From positions 137,914 to 201,913 of the forward strand of contig JBBHKE010002926.1 in NCBI GenBank assembly GCA_037447655.1: a DNA stretch of 64,000 bases, written 5' to 3'. Numbering within the stretch: position 1 is the first letter of the stretch; every line of letters begins with the position of its first letter. This document shows, in pieces, positions 11,212 through 21,436 of the stretch. The stretch comes from Zygnema cylindricum. Taxonomy: Eukaryota > Streptophyta > Zygnematophyceae > Zygnematales > Zygnemataceae. Below the pieces are notes generated by a model. It did not search any database and had not been told where the DNA came from. It saw only the letters and a list, made by a program, of their open reading frames with translations. A program made the translations under genes and the position numbers.

Positions 11212-12440
11212 GATATTTGAAGTGACGTAGAAGTTAGCGACGAAGTCACCACAGAAGTAAAAAAAAAGTATAGTTCTTATGACAGACAAGAAAGCAAGCT
11301 TTGAATATTGTAATCTGACAAGCAAATTGCAAATTCTACAAAGCCAGTTTTATCTTTCCTTCTCAGAAACAAATGTGACTGTGTGTAACATGTAACCTGT
11401 GCTTTACTTCTTTCTGCAAAAGTCACTGCAGTTAGCACTGGCAGCTGTGCAGATGATCTTATAATCTGCTCTCCCTTGGAAATTCTCGACACTTAGAAAA
11501 CTGCGAGCTTCTAGAGGCTGTCGACGATTATACATCCCTGGAATTGAGATAAACTAATAAAAGGGTGGCTTGCTACGGAACAGATGGCCGTGCATGGAAC
11601 TCGACAGTAAAGACCAGCTCGCAAAAGCTGCCACGTATAAGGTCTTGCCAAGCGTGGCAGTATAACTTGCAATGCTGACATGGACGTGATGACGTGGAAA
11701 ATAGCGAGGGTTCTGTGGCAGGTGCAAACGTGTCAAAGCTTGCATTGCGGACACGTGGTAATTTAAGAGATACAGTGTGCAACTGTTCGGACTGGCTCGA
11801 AAGAAGGTTATAACTCTTATTTTTCCAGTATTGTATACTGTACTTTACTGATTTTGCGATTTTTGTACTGTACTTTATTGCACGGCAACTTGTTAACGTA
11901 TCGCACTGCTGTGCCAAGAAAAGGTTCATGTCTCCACCCATCATTGTGGCTCACACTAATAATGATCATCGAAGAGTGAAGTACTAAATTTCCACCGTTT
12001 AGGGACTTAAACATTTCATGAAACAGACGAGACAAACTGAGGATTTTAAAGTTTAAACCAAACAAACTCTGGTCAACTAACCTAGAATTTCTACTTAACC
12101 TAACCCACGTTTGACCTAATGTAGCTTTGACAGTTTGACCAGAGCATATCCATAAGTAAATACCAATAAGGCAAAAATGCTTACCGTCGGATTTTCTGGC
12201 ATGAGGAGCTACACAACACACTTTTATACATTCCAGATGACATTAGGTTTTAGCAATTTTCAATGATAATGTTGAATCGGGCATCGGAATCTTGTTTTCT
12301 GTTATTATTTTTTCCAACATGTTATGGTGTTTGCTCCGTGATTGTGCATTGGCGATTGATTTGCCATGTGAGACAAGGGAGAAAGACATTTACTCCTAAA
12401 ACATAAATTTAACAACAAAGATATATTAGATTTCAAAATT

Positions 12441-12514
12441 TGCTCTCCTTGAGAGTTGAACTCAAGACCTCCCGCTTACTAAACGGGTGCTCTAACCAAC
12501 TGAGCTAAGAGAGC
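12441..12514 (-). tRNA. tRNA-Thr (AGU)
   Basis: Same tRNA as at 7983-8056, with a fully paired acceptor stem (GCTCTCT against GGAGAGC, one G-T pair), anticodon stem CCCGT/GCGGG, anticodon AGT and a standard T arm. It is the best-formed of the three copies and has no intron. Confidence 0.92.
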
Positions 12515-13757
12515 TGTGCAAATCTCACAAAATAGTAATAAATTTTAAATTTTAAATTTAGAGAAAATAGAATATAATTAGTAATTACTAATTAGTATAC
12601 AAATCTCATTAGTGTTCACGCTTCATAGAGTGGATCTAAGATTGGACTTTGGGTTGGACTTTCAAATCGAGGTACTGTAGTGTACCTATGATTTAGCATG
12701 CAAAACGACGACAAAACTTAAAAGGCAGGTGGCTCCTTTTGCTACAGTACTACTGTAGTCTGTAGTTTATGCCTCGTCACATTCTGCATCTCGTGCTCCT
12801 TTCACGCGCAGTAAATCACGAACTTTTTTGCGCGCCTTTTCACGTGTTTGTTTTTTTCAAGAATAGAACAAAGGTACAGGGATGTTGCCACATAATGTGA
12901 TGTTTCGCCTTTGTTTCCACGGGCGTGGTTTTCCACATGGAGACCGTTAGTTCGGTGCACAACTGACGTCACATAGGTCATGCAAAACCATTTGCTTTCC
13001 GAGCGTGTACAACTGCATACCTTCCTAATGACTGTTTCCCGTATCGATTCCGAAGTTACAGGCGTCGATGACTCGATGCCGAACGTAAGATACGGTACGT
13101 CGTGCTTGCAACTCCGTACCGCACCATGCAGGACACACGGTGCGCTTGCAACTTTAAAATTTTAGCTATCTCCTTGCATGCATCATCTGATGCACAAGAG
13201 TCCTACCGGCCTTTTAAAGTAATCTTCCATACCTTTTGTGTTCTCTTTTCTCTTCCTCTCTCTTTTGTCACTTTCTCTCAAGTCAATTTTTATTGTGAAA
13301 ATCGGTTAACAAGCCAAATCTCTGAAGGTTGACTAGTCAAATTTGCTCTTAAGTGTCTGTAAAAAAAGCATTAATATTGCAACATCAGTTGATGATGCAC
13401 GACGTACTATTGTTTTGTTGCGGTTAACCCTTTTAAAATCGTTTAATTGAATTTTTTCGCTGGGACCCTTGCTACAATATGATTAGTAACTAATGAAATT
13501 GGAGCATTCACCAGAAATCAAAAGATTGATTGACAAAACAAGAAAGAGATATCTAAGCATTCAACTGACCGTTCAATAGAAACAGTTGCCAGAAAAAGTA
13601 CACCACTTTCTAGGTTAGTTACAACTTCTGCCTGAAACTTTTATATTATCTTTTAAAATTGGAATTACTGCTTCCTTTTCTCGGTTTTAAATCAGAAGCG
13701 GCTAAAACATATTTGCATTCGAACCACTCCAGGTATAGTCGGTTTAAAAAAATTGCA

Positions 13758-14791
13758 ATGCCTGATGTCAGGATGGAGCCAGCTGACCAGCAGGAGTACA
13801 CAGTTGCAACACCGCCTGAAACACGAGATTCAAAGCAAATTGCTTTCGGTTTTGATTTAGGAACAGCTTATAGCTCCGCTGCTGTGTGGAAACAGGGAAA
13901 CGTGGAGATAGTTAAAACAGATTCTCATAACCGGCTTCCGTCGTATGTAACTTTTGGAGAAGAGGAGGAAGCGATGGGAGCTGGAGGCAGTGTGACGCAG
14001 GAGCAGTTGTGCTCCGGTGAAGTGTATTTCGGTGCAAAACGTCTGATTGGTCGAACAGATTTGGATCCTGTTGTCGAAAAAGGAAAGTTTATGTGGCCAT
14101 TTTTTGTGCATACAATCGGTTTAGGATTAAAACCTTCGATAGGCGTTATGAGAAAGGGAGTTTGGCGCTTCGCATCACCTGAAGAGATTCTTGCTATAGT
14201 GCTTTTAGAGATGAAATCCTTTGCAGAAACTCAAACCGGAAGGATCTGTAGAAATATTGTCCTTTCCATGCCGGCCTGTTTCAACAGATATCAACAAGCA
14301 AGGCTCCAAAGAGCATGTGGGTTGGCTGGATTGAATGCTCTTCGGATTATGCCGGAACCAAGCGCAGTAACTCTGATCTATGCTCAGCAGCAACAGCAGC
14401 AAGATGCAAATAGCGGAGGTAAAACACCAAATATGTCAAAATACCGGTGGTAAAACACCAGATGTTTCAAAAATCGATAATTGAAATGCTATGAAAATGG
14501 GCCAAAGCTTACGGTACTCTCTCTTGCTTTCTGAGCTCATATTCTCTTTGTAATTGTTCTCTCATTTTCTTTTTGCAAATGTTGCAGAAGTTTTTGGTTT
14601 TCTCATATTCTCTATGCTATTGTTGCAGTAAATCTTGGCAGCGGCGCGGAAAAGCAAGTTCTGGTTTTCAATCTGGGAGCCGGCTACTGCGATATTGCAG
14701 TTGCTGCAACAGCTGGCGGCTTTTGCCAGGTCAAATCCCTTGCAGGAGATGCAATCGGTGGGGAGGATGTTGTCGCAGGAATGATGCGCCA
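13758..14791 (+). CDS. Second HSP70 5' copy, exons 1-2, cut by assembly gap
   Basis: Exon 1 (13758 to about 14418) and exon 2 (from 14629 to the gap) repeat the ATPase start of the first copy. Exon 1 is fully open, with few amino-acid changes (for example MTDV to MPDV, VAAPP to VATPP, RNVV to RNIV), so it was under constraint or is a recent copy. The donor side carries a short duplication: GGTAAAACACCA occurs at 14419 and again at 14449. No exon 3 is found after the gap, so on this assembly the copy cannot make a whole chaperone unless the gap hides it. Confidence 0.7.
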
Positions 14792-14801
14792 NNNNNNNNN
14801 N
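14792..14801. other. Assembly gap (10 N)
   Basis: Ten N bases inside HSP70 exon 2 of the second copy. The true length is unknown. It falls at the end of a near-identical duplication, a typical place for mis-joining. Confidence 0.95.
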
Positions 14802-16120
14802 GTGGGAATTTTAACTTTCCTAGCTTATTATTTTGTAACTCACGTTTACGGTCGCCTTCGTATTTACTTATTTTGTGTGTGTTCTCTTTCTAATGGGGTT
14901 CCTTCGGTTATATAAGGTGCCTCTTAAAAAGAATGTATTAAAGGAGTGTGGGAGTTTTGTGAGAGTGAAGATTGAGGTGAATTACTTTATCTTCTATGAG
15001 AAGTGATTGGAGGAGATTGAGGAGTTCTTTGTAGTGTTTCGATAGTTTGAGGGAGTTGAGGAACTTGAGGAAGTATTGGATGTTCCTCCTAGTTGAGAGC
15101 GGTTTAACTATTTTTGGAGAGAGAGTGATGCGGAGTTATATGAGGAAGTTTGCAGTGCATTGTTATGGTGCCATGTGTTAATCTTTGCGCATTCTCAGTT
15201 GCACCACTTTTGTAGGCTGGCTGTTGACGCTTGGCTGAACTTGATGTGCCATGCTGATGTGTTCAGTTGGTGCTTGGCTGAACTTGGTGTGCCATGTTGA
15301 TCTTGAATGCACTTGACTTTACTGGTTTGTAAAAGGTGCAGTGAAGTTATCATGTTGATCTTGAGCGCACTTTGGTTTGCTTGTTTGTTAAAGATGCAGT
15401 GAAGTTTATAGGTCGCTGCTTTGATGAAGCAGCGATTGAAGATGCAGTGAAGTTTATAGATCGCTGCTCTGATAAAGCAGCGACCAGCAGCGATGAAATC
15501 GATGCTCTTAATTATGTAAGAAAAATTCTCCGTGGAATATATTGGCTTCCTTGGGGTAATCTTTCTCTTGTGTGTGTTTTATTCATTTATGCTTCCGCTG
15601 GCATTTGCACTCAATGTTTTATTATTCGATCCTTTCAATTTTAAGGGTGCAACAGAAATAAAGAGGCACTGCGGTGGTACCTTCAAATTCAATGTATAAT
15701 GAAGCAGAACGGACCTCATATGGTTTGCATTTACTTAGTTCTATGTCTGAAGTCAACCTAACGACTATAAAAACCTTAAGTCTGAAGAAATATGCGTCAT
15801 ATGCACAGCTTATGCTGGGTCAAAGTATGAGTTATGTGAAGCTGGGTTGTCAGTGCATGCAGCTTTTTACTAGACTGTCCTCTGTCAGTCAGCTTTTATA
15901 TTTGGATTTCTGAAACTATGTCAAATTTACACTTCTGAGAGGATAAGATGATTCCCACTTCTCATGGCTTTTTTGGCAGCGTTAAACACATACATTGAGT
16001 TAAAAAAACATATACATATATGTATCCTGAAAATTGTGAGGGTTTCTTTAGCACTTTCCATTTAACACTCATTTAGGGGAATGGTGGGAATTTAACACTC
16101 ATTTTATTTTCTGTCTTCAG
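14802..16120. repeat. Non-coding block with nested short tandem duplications
   Basis: No HSP70 exon is visible between the gap and 16121. The block 15222-15500 consists of successive duplications: GCTTGGCTGAACTTG twice, TGTTGATCTTGA twice, GATGCAGTGAAGTTTATAG twice, and a GCTGCT/AGCAGCG inverted pair. TTTAACACTCATTT occurs twice just before the exon 4 acceptor (about 16060 and 16090). The first 500 bases could be transposon DNA but show no diagnostic ends. Confidence 0.5.
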
Positions 16121-17871
16121 GCTCTAAGTGATGCCAAAGTTGAGGGCGGATATTTGGATGACTACATTCTTGTGGGAGGCTGTTCCTCCATTCCGGAGCT
16201 TCGAAGTATGTTGAGGAAGCTTTTGGGAGGAAAAGCTCCTTACAATCTGAAACTGAAACATGGACAGGAGGTTGCCTATGGAGCTGCCCTTGAAGCTGCC
16301 ATAACGAGTGGAATCAAGTGAGTTTTTGTCACTTAATTCGAAAATATACAAACAGGGACCAAAAGCAAATAAAGTGGGTTTTTTCTCACTTAAACAAACA
16401 GAGACTAAAGCAAATCAGGTGAGTTTTTGTTACGTAATTTAAAGATATACAATCACGGATTATGGCAAATTGAGTGAGTTTTTGACTCTTACTTCGAAAA
16501 AATACAAATAGGGGATTATGGCTAAGTTTTTGATTCATTTGAAGCTTTTGTTAGGACAAAATCATCCTAACTCTATAGATACAGATTATTAATGGCTGTT
16601 TACTATTGAGTGAAAACTTAATCAGCAATAAAAATTTGTAAATTTTTTTTTTTGTGTATTGACAATGTGGATCTTGAGCAGGGATCCAAACGGCAGTCTT
16701 GATCTTCTTACTATCCAAGCTATCCCGTTTAGTATTGGAATTGGTATTAAGGGGGGACACGTTTTTCCGGTCATATCTCGCAACAGTACGATTCCCGTGC
16801 GTAAAGAAGTTGTTGTTACGACGAGCCATGATGATCAGGTATGAAATATATAAATCTCCATGCTGGAAGTCTTTACGTATGGGATATGTCTCAAAAAGCA
16901 AATTGTTTTGCGAATTGTTCTGTTACAATAAGCAACAGAACTGTTGTTACTACCAGCCATGATGATTAAGTGTACAATATATAACCTGTATAAAATATCT
17001 GTATGCTGAAAATCTGTCTCAAAAGGCAAAGTGTTTCACAATGCTGTCAATGAACGCACTTTTATATAAGATCAATGGTCTGAAATCTTGCCTTTTTAGT
17101 TTCTTAAACAAAGATGAACTTGAGGCTATGATCATATTTAGTAAACTTAATAGGTTTGCTGTTTCCTTTGCCTAACAAATGTATATATTTGGGGTTGTCT
17201 TGGCTGATTCACAATAGTCAAGGTCGTATTCTTCTAAACTAGGTGAAGACCACACTGGTTCATGCTTGTAACAAATATATTCAACCAATCAACCTTCAAA
17301 TCCATTAACTATAATTAGTTTGTAACTAATATAGAGACCGCACTATACAAATATATAAAAAAGCAGTTTTACTCTTCAACGAACTCCAAGAATACAATAA
17401 TTTTTCGGGAAGTCCTTCTAGAAAGGATTTCTAGTAGTTTTCCACTTGAGAATCAGGTTTTTAAGACTCCTCTTAAGACAATATATATACAATGCAATAT
17501 ACAATTATTATTTTTCCCCGTTTTTATTAAGCTTATTACTTGTTTGTATTTTGCAGACCGAGGCTTTGATCACCGTTTATGAAGGGGAAGAAGTGAACAT
17601 CAAAGAGAGTCATCTGCTTGGTTTATTCTTACTCTCAGGAATCCCTCCCCTTCCTAAAGGAGTCCCAATCATTAGCGCTTGTATGGATATCGATGCTATG
17701 GACACTCTGCGAGTTATAGCAGGAGTATACTTGCCCAATCAGAAAGAGCCAGCTGTCCCTCTTATGGAGATAAGGATGCCTTCCGTGGATGAAGGGCATG
17801 GATGGTGCCTTGATGCGATCGAGAAGAAGTTTGGGACATCTCGTGACGTGGTTCTTCCGCCGCGTGTTTAG
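16121..17871 (+). CDS. HSP70-8-like chaperone, exons 4-6 (3' part of the gene)
   Basis: Exons 16121-16317, 16682-16838 and 17557-17871 (stop TAG). Exon 4 has the end of the ATPase domain, DDYILVGGCSSIPELRSML, then AYGAALEAAITSGIK. Exon 5 begins the substrate-binding domain: LDLLTIQAIPFSIGIGIKGG and RNSTIPVRKEVVVTTSHDDQ. Exon 6 has TEALITVYEGE, LLGLFLLSGIPPLPKGVP and MDIDAMDTLRVIAGVYLP. There is no long helical lid or EEVD tail, as expected for this short Hsp70 subgroup rather than canonical cytosolic Hsp70. Phases are AA|G, then CAG|ACC, all in register. It joins in frame to exon 3 at 11002 across a 5.1 kb intron that contains the second 5' copy, or else to an exon 3 hidden in the gap. Confidence 0.88.
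16316..16530 (+). repeat. Four tandem copies of the exon 4 donor region
   Basis: From the real junction AATCAA|GTGAGTTTTTG the intron repeats the unit about every 50-57 bp: GTGAGTTTTTGTCACTTAATT (16318), GTGGGTTTTTTCTCACTT (16374), GTGAGTTTTTGTTACGTAATT (16419) and GTGAGTTTTTGACTCTTACTT (16474), followed in three of the four units by ATACAA and AGGGA-type words. At least three units carry a good donor consensus. Confidence 0.85.
16774..17035 (+). repeat. Duplication of exon 5 end plus its donor
   Basis: The end of exon 5 (GTTGTTACGACGAGCCATGATGATCAGGT and the following AAATATATAA...ATGCTG) returns at about 16926-17035 as CTGTTGTTACTACCAGCCATGATGATTAAGTG and following bases. The second copy has AAGTGT where the first has the donor CAGGTATG. 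Coding sequence has been copied into the intron. Confidence 0.8.
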
Positions 17872-18155
17872 GAGAGGGAGAGGGAGTGGGAGAGGGAGAG
17901 GGAGAGAGGGAGCGAGAGGGCGAGGGCAGAAGGAGAGGGAGAGCGGCAGAGGGAGAGGAGGCCGGAGAGGAAGAGCAAGAGGGGAGGATAGATGAGATTG
18001 AGGAGAAGTTTGGGACATCTCAAGGTGTGCTCCTTCTGCCTTTTAAGCAAACTGTATAGAGGGAGGGGGAGAGAGGGAGTGGGAGAGTCGGAGAGGGAGA
18101 AGCGGAGGAAGAGGGAGAGGGAGAAGGGGAGGAAGAGGGAGAGGGAGAAGTAGGG
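17812..18155 (+). repeat. GA minisatellite containing a second copy of the HSP70 C-terminal codons
   Basis: Right after the stop codon comes a GAGAGGGAG tract. At 17991-18052 the coding tail returns: GATGCGATCGAGAAGAAGTT in the exon against GATGAGATTGAGGAGAAGTT in the repeat. The exon tail reads IEKKFGTSRDVVLPPRV and the repeat reads IEEKFGTSQGVLLLPFKQTV before its own stop. The period is close to 180 bp. A second GA tract follows (18056-18155). Confidence 0.8.
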
Positions 18156-18557
18156 AAATTTTGTGGACTTCTTTGTAAATACTGTGACCTTTTTCGTGAA
18201 TGTTGGTATAGTGTAGATATGCTAAATGCCAAAATTACAACAGTGATATGATTTTAGGATTGACATGAAATTTCGGTTGATAGCTCAAAACAGACTCAAA
18301 ATCTCGCTCATATGTCTTTCGGAGGCGCGAGACTTGGCATGTTTTCATGTGAATTTTTCAAAACTTCCAGTAGGTAAAGTAAACAGTCAATGGTTCTGGC
18401 TTAATTTTGTAACTGTGTATAAACGACAAAAAGAAAAGTTTTTTCCATTGCACGGATGGGTTGTGTGGAAAAGTCAATGTTGGTTAGTAAGATGACGTCG
18501 GTTTAGTATTAGGGTAATGGGTGGAGGTTACAGTGCACAGTAGCTAGTACTGGGACA

Positions 18558-18650
18558 TTTGGGGCAATATTCTTGCAACACGTTTTGGGCAGAACTTTTG
18601 CAACACGTTTTGGGGACTATTCTTGCAACACGTTTTGGTTAGAATGTTTG
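18558..18650 (+). repeat. Three tandem 30-bp units
   Basis: TTGCAACACGTTTTGG occurs three times with spacers of similar length, downstream of the HSP70 gene. No coding signal. Confidence 0.75.
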
Positions 18651-18799
18651 TTGGTTGCAATTGTTGATTCTCCCTTCAGTGAGCTCTTACCATTGCATCT
18701 GAAGCCTTTGTCGTTGATTTTTTATGTTGTTTTTTTCTGCGTCCTTCAGTTTTGTCATTTTTCTCTGTTAGCTTCTTGCGCGTTTTGTTTGTTTTGTAT

Positions 18800-18860
18800 A
18801 TCGACTTTATTAAAAAGTGCGCTGGTAAACCATCTGAATCCATGGGAACAACAAAAAAAA
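18800..18860 (-). mobile_element. LINE 3'-end fragment
   Basis: On the minus strand the sequence carries the LINE tail signature TTCAGATGGTTTACCAGCGC followed by a TTTTTAATAAAG run, as at 2590 and 36.9 kb. The oligo-A stretches flanking it on the plus strand are low complexity. Confidence 0.5.
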
Positions 18861-19346
18861 AAGGAAAAAAAAAACAGCAAGAGGGTTTCCATCGCTAAAT
18901 TCTGAAATATATGTGTAGAGTATGGCCCCATATGTTGTAGAGATCTGGAGGTGGGGAAGGGTACAGTCGGTGCTAAAATTTCTTGATGTGTCTATTAGCC
19001 GTATGTTCAATATGGACAATGTCTCTTTGTTGATGCTCCTTTGTCTTTTTGTTTCTACAAAATACAATTTCAAAATGGGAGGTTTTCCAAAGGAAAGGAG
19101 ATATTTGGCATCAGCAGCTTCTTTATCATGATCATTGTCACCATCATTACCTTATAGTTGTGCAATCAGTATCCAAAAGTTTCTAAAAACTTTTACAGTG
19201 TAAACAGAAAACCTACAATTGAAAACATATCACCCATTCAAAATTTGAACGTGAAACCGCAGATTTTGATAAAAGGATAGCTATAAGGCTAGTGGATCCA
19301 CAGTAGTAGTACACCTAAAAATTGGTTTGTACAAGCTGCTATCTGC

Positions 19347-19978
19347 TACACCGCTAATCGTTATTAGTGTTAAAGTTTTTTTCACCACTTTAAACATCTT
19401 CTACCTATGCACACTTGTCGAATTGTCGACCGGAGACTGCCAATGGGAAGGTGAGAATCTTGCCTTCCAAGGTAAAATTTCATTACTGCGCATAAATAAG
19501 ATGCTTAAAAATGCTTTTGAAGATGTAAGACATGCCAAATAGAAAGTAAGTTCAATGGATAAACATATCAAAACCAACTTGGCAAGTGAGTATCAATTTC
19601 TATTTCTTCAGTGTACAACATATTTGTTTACGTTGGTTCTTAATTGAATACATTTGTTTGTAATGTTATGTGTATTGATGCATATCAAATAGCTATATGG
19701 AATTATAAAACTAAGTAATAGAAAATATACGATACATAATGAATTTGTTGAAATAATATTTTATAATTTGTTTGAAACAAACCAACACATGGTTTGAAAT
19801 GTTCATTCAATCATATGGTTTAGATTTACAGATAAATAATATGTATTTTGCACATTGAAGCGATACATCTGCTACTTGAGGAGCAACGATTGGATTGACA
19901 ATCCGATGTGTGAACAAAGAAAAGATGTTTTGGCTAAAAAAGCCATGATTATTAACACTAATAACGACTAGCAGTATA
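19347..19978. mobile_element. Family A MITE, interrupted
   Basis: Left end TACACCGCTAATCGTTATTA; right end complementary to TATACTGCTAGTCGTTATTA. Next to the ends lie the family A arms (CCACTTTAAACATCTTC and, on the other side, GATGTTTTGGCTAAAA). The full family is about 220 bp, so some 400 bp of unrelated AT-rich DNA (about 19490-19900) lies inside. Confidence 0.6.
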
Positions 19979-21290
19979 GTTTCACCTTTTTTCCAAACAG
20001 TGAACCCTTCACATATTGAGGCTATCCATATTGAAACTTATGCGCCTTGGTTTTAACTTTGGCCGAAAGGATCTGCAGGATTAAATGATACATGGAAAGG
20101 AAATCTGAATCAGTTAAACCGGATCCCCTTGTGGTGGAAATGGGAATGGTTGTCCAGGTATAAATTAGAGTGAAAAAAGTAATTTACAAATGTCTCATGT
20201 GGTTACAAAAAAATCCTAAAAACTCTCATAGAAGTGTACTCACGTGCTTCACATGCATAGTTTCATCAAAGGCTGGCCAAAATACACATTTCAAATATGT
20301 AATTTATTGATGAAAAGACAAATGCATACCGTTTAGCCACAGGCCAAAATACACATCATAAATATGGACTTTTTTGATGATATGACAAACATTAAGGGCC
20401 AAAAACCGTTAACCAATGTGTGAAATGTTACATATTGTAGCACTGTTTGCAAAAACTGTACTTACAACCCACGTACTATGTAAGAGATTACTATGTGTAG
20501 CATTTCAAAAAAAAAATCGCACATGAAAACTACGGGTCAAAGTCATTATATATCTCTATGTATATGGTATACATATGTATATAGTTTGATACACAAACTG
20601 CCCGACACTGACTAAGTTTCCCCCCCAGCTAAGTACCACATTCATATCAATACCTTTCTTTTTGTTTACTGCTCTAATCTTAAATATTGCTACAGCCAAA
20701 TACAAAAATAATCTCTTACCCACACACTTAATAATTTTTTTTTCTTCCACACAACTTCATGAAAATCCTTGTCAGTTTCTTGTTTGCTTTTAAGAGCCGA
20801 GGAAAAAAAAATAAAAAAAAAATCTGCAATTCATGTTGAATACTTTCCAGATTTTCACAAAATGCATGATGAACACGGGACAACATAAAAAAAAAAAAAA
20901 GCACACAAATACATATTTGAGGATAGCATGAATTTTACACTAATTGAAGACTAAAATATGAAATAATTAATCAACATCCGCGACACCTGCTATCAATTAA
21001 CATTTACAAAAAAGGAAAAGCAGTTTGTTCTTTCAAAAAAACAACATTTTCTTGAAATTCAAGAACGATATTAAGAAAAACCTCCTAACAGAAGTTTCAA
21101 TAATAGTTGTTTTAGTTCCTAAAAATAAGAGAACGACCCTAAAAAAATAGTAAGCGCATCGGTTTCCCCACAATATTACAAGACCTGCCAAAAAAGTAAA
21201 AGGACAAAAAAATTGTCATTCAGGAAATAAAAACAAAAGTACAAAAAACGGAAAATAAACGTAAGTAACAAGGTATCTGCTGCAAAACAT
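19979..21290. other. Intergenic between convergent HSP70 and NUMOD3 genes
   Basis: AT-rich DNA with many A runs. I see a weak repeat of CCAAAATACACATHH-AATATG (20275-20370) and nothing else. No RNA gene found. Confidence 0.45.
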
Positions 21291-21292
21291 AC

Positions 21293-21433
21293 ATTATCAA
21301 TTAAGCGGTGGAGCATTGTCAATTTAGAGACTGAAAGCATTGTCAATTGAGCGATGGAGCATAGTCAATTTAGATATGAAGCATTGTCAATTTAGAGACT
21401 AAAAGCATTGTCAATTTAGAGACTCAAAGCATT
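21293..21433 (-). repeat. 24-bp tandem array just after the NUMOD3 stop codon
   Basis: Six to seven units of GCATTGTCAATTTAGAGACT. The array begins directly at TAAG|GTAATGC (minus strand), which follows the TAA stop and resembles a splice donor, so an intron in the 3' UTR is possible. Confidence 0.75.
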
Positions 21434-21436
21434 ACC

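Larger units (their letters stand above)
11244..14791 (+). repeat. Tandem segmental duplication, copy 2 (ends at assembly gap)
   Basis: Second copy of 6046-10348. It starts upstream of the TSPO 5' end position, without any TSPO coding sequence, and runs through the tRNA-Thr, HSP70 exon 1 and most of exon 2, stopping at the 10-N gap. It lacks the MITE and the internal 430-bp duplication of copy 1. Whether it is a true tandem duplication or a second haplotype wrongly placed in line cannot be decided from one sequence. Confidence 0.9.

Noticed and set aside
13659-13757. N-terminal extension of the second HSP70 copy
   Set aside because: It begins at TTG, has no counterpart in the first copy's protein, and both copies share the ATG just before the conserved domain.
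17446-17556. Upstream extension of the last HSP70 exon to an ATG at 17446
   Set aside because: The exon begins at 17557 after TTTTGCAG, where the phase fits exon 5 and the protein matches the family; the upstream frame is intron.
21293-21433. Regularly spaced repeats resembling a CRISPR array
   Set aside because: Units are contiguous and degenerate without unique spacers, and the genome is eukaryotic.
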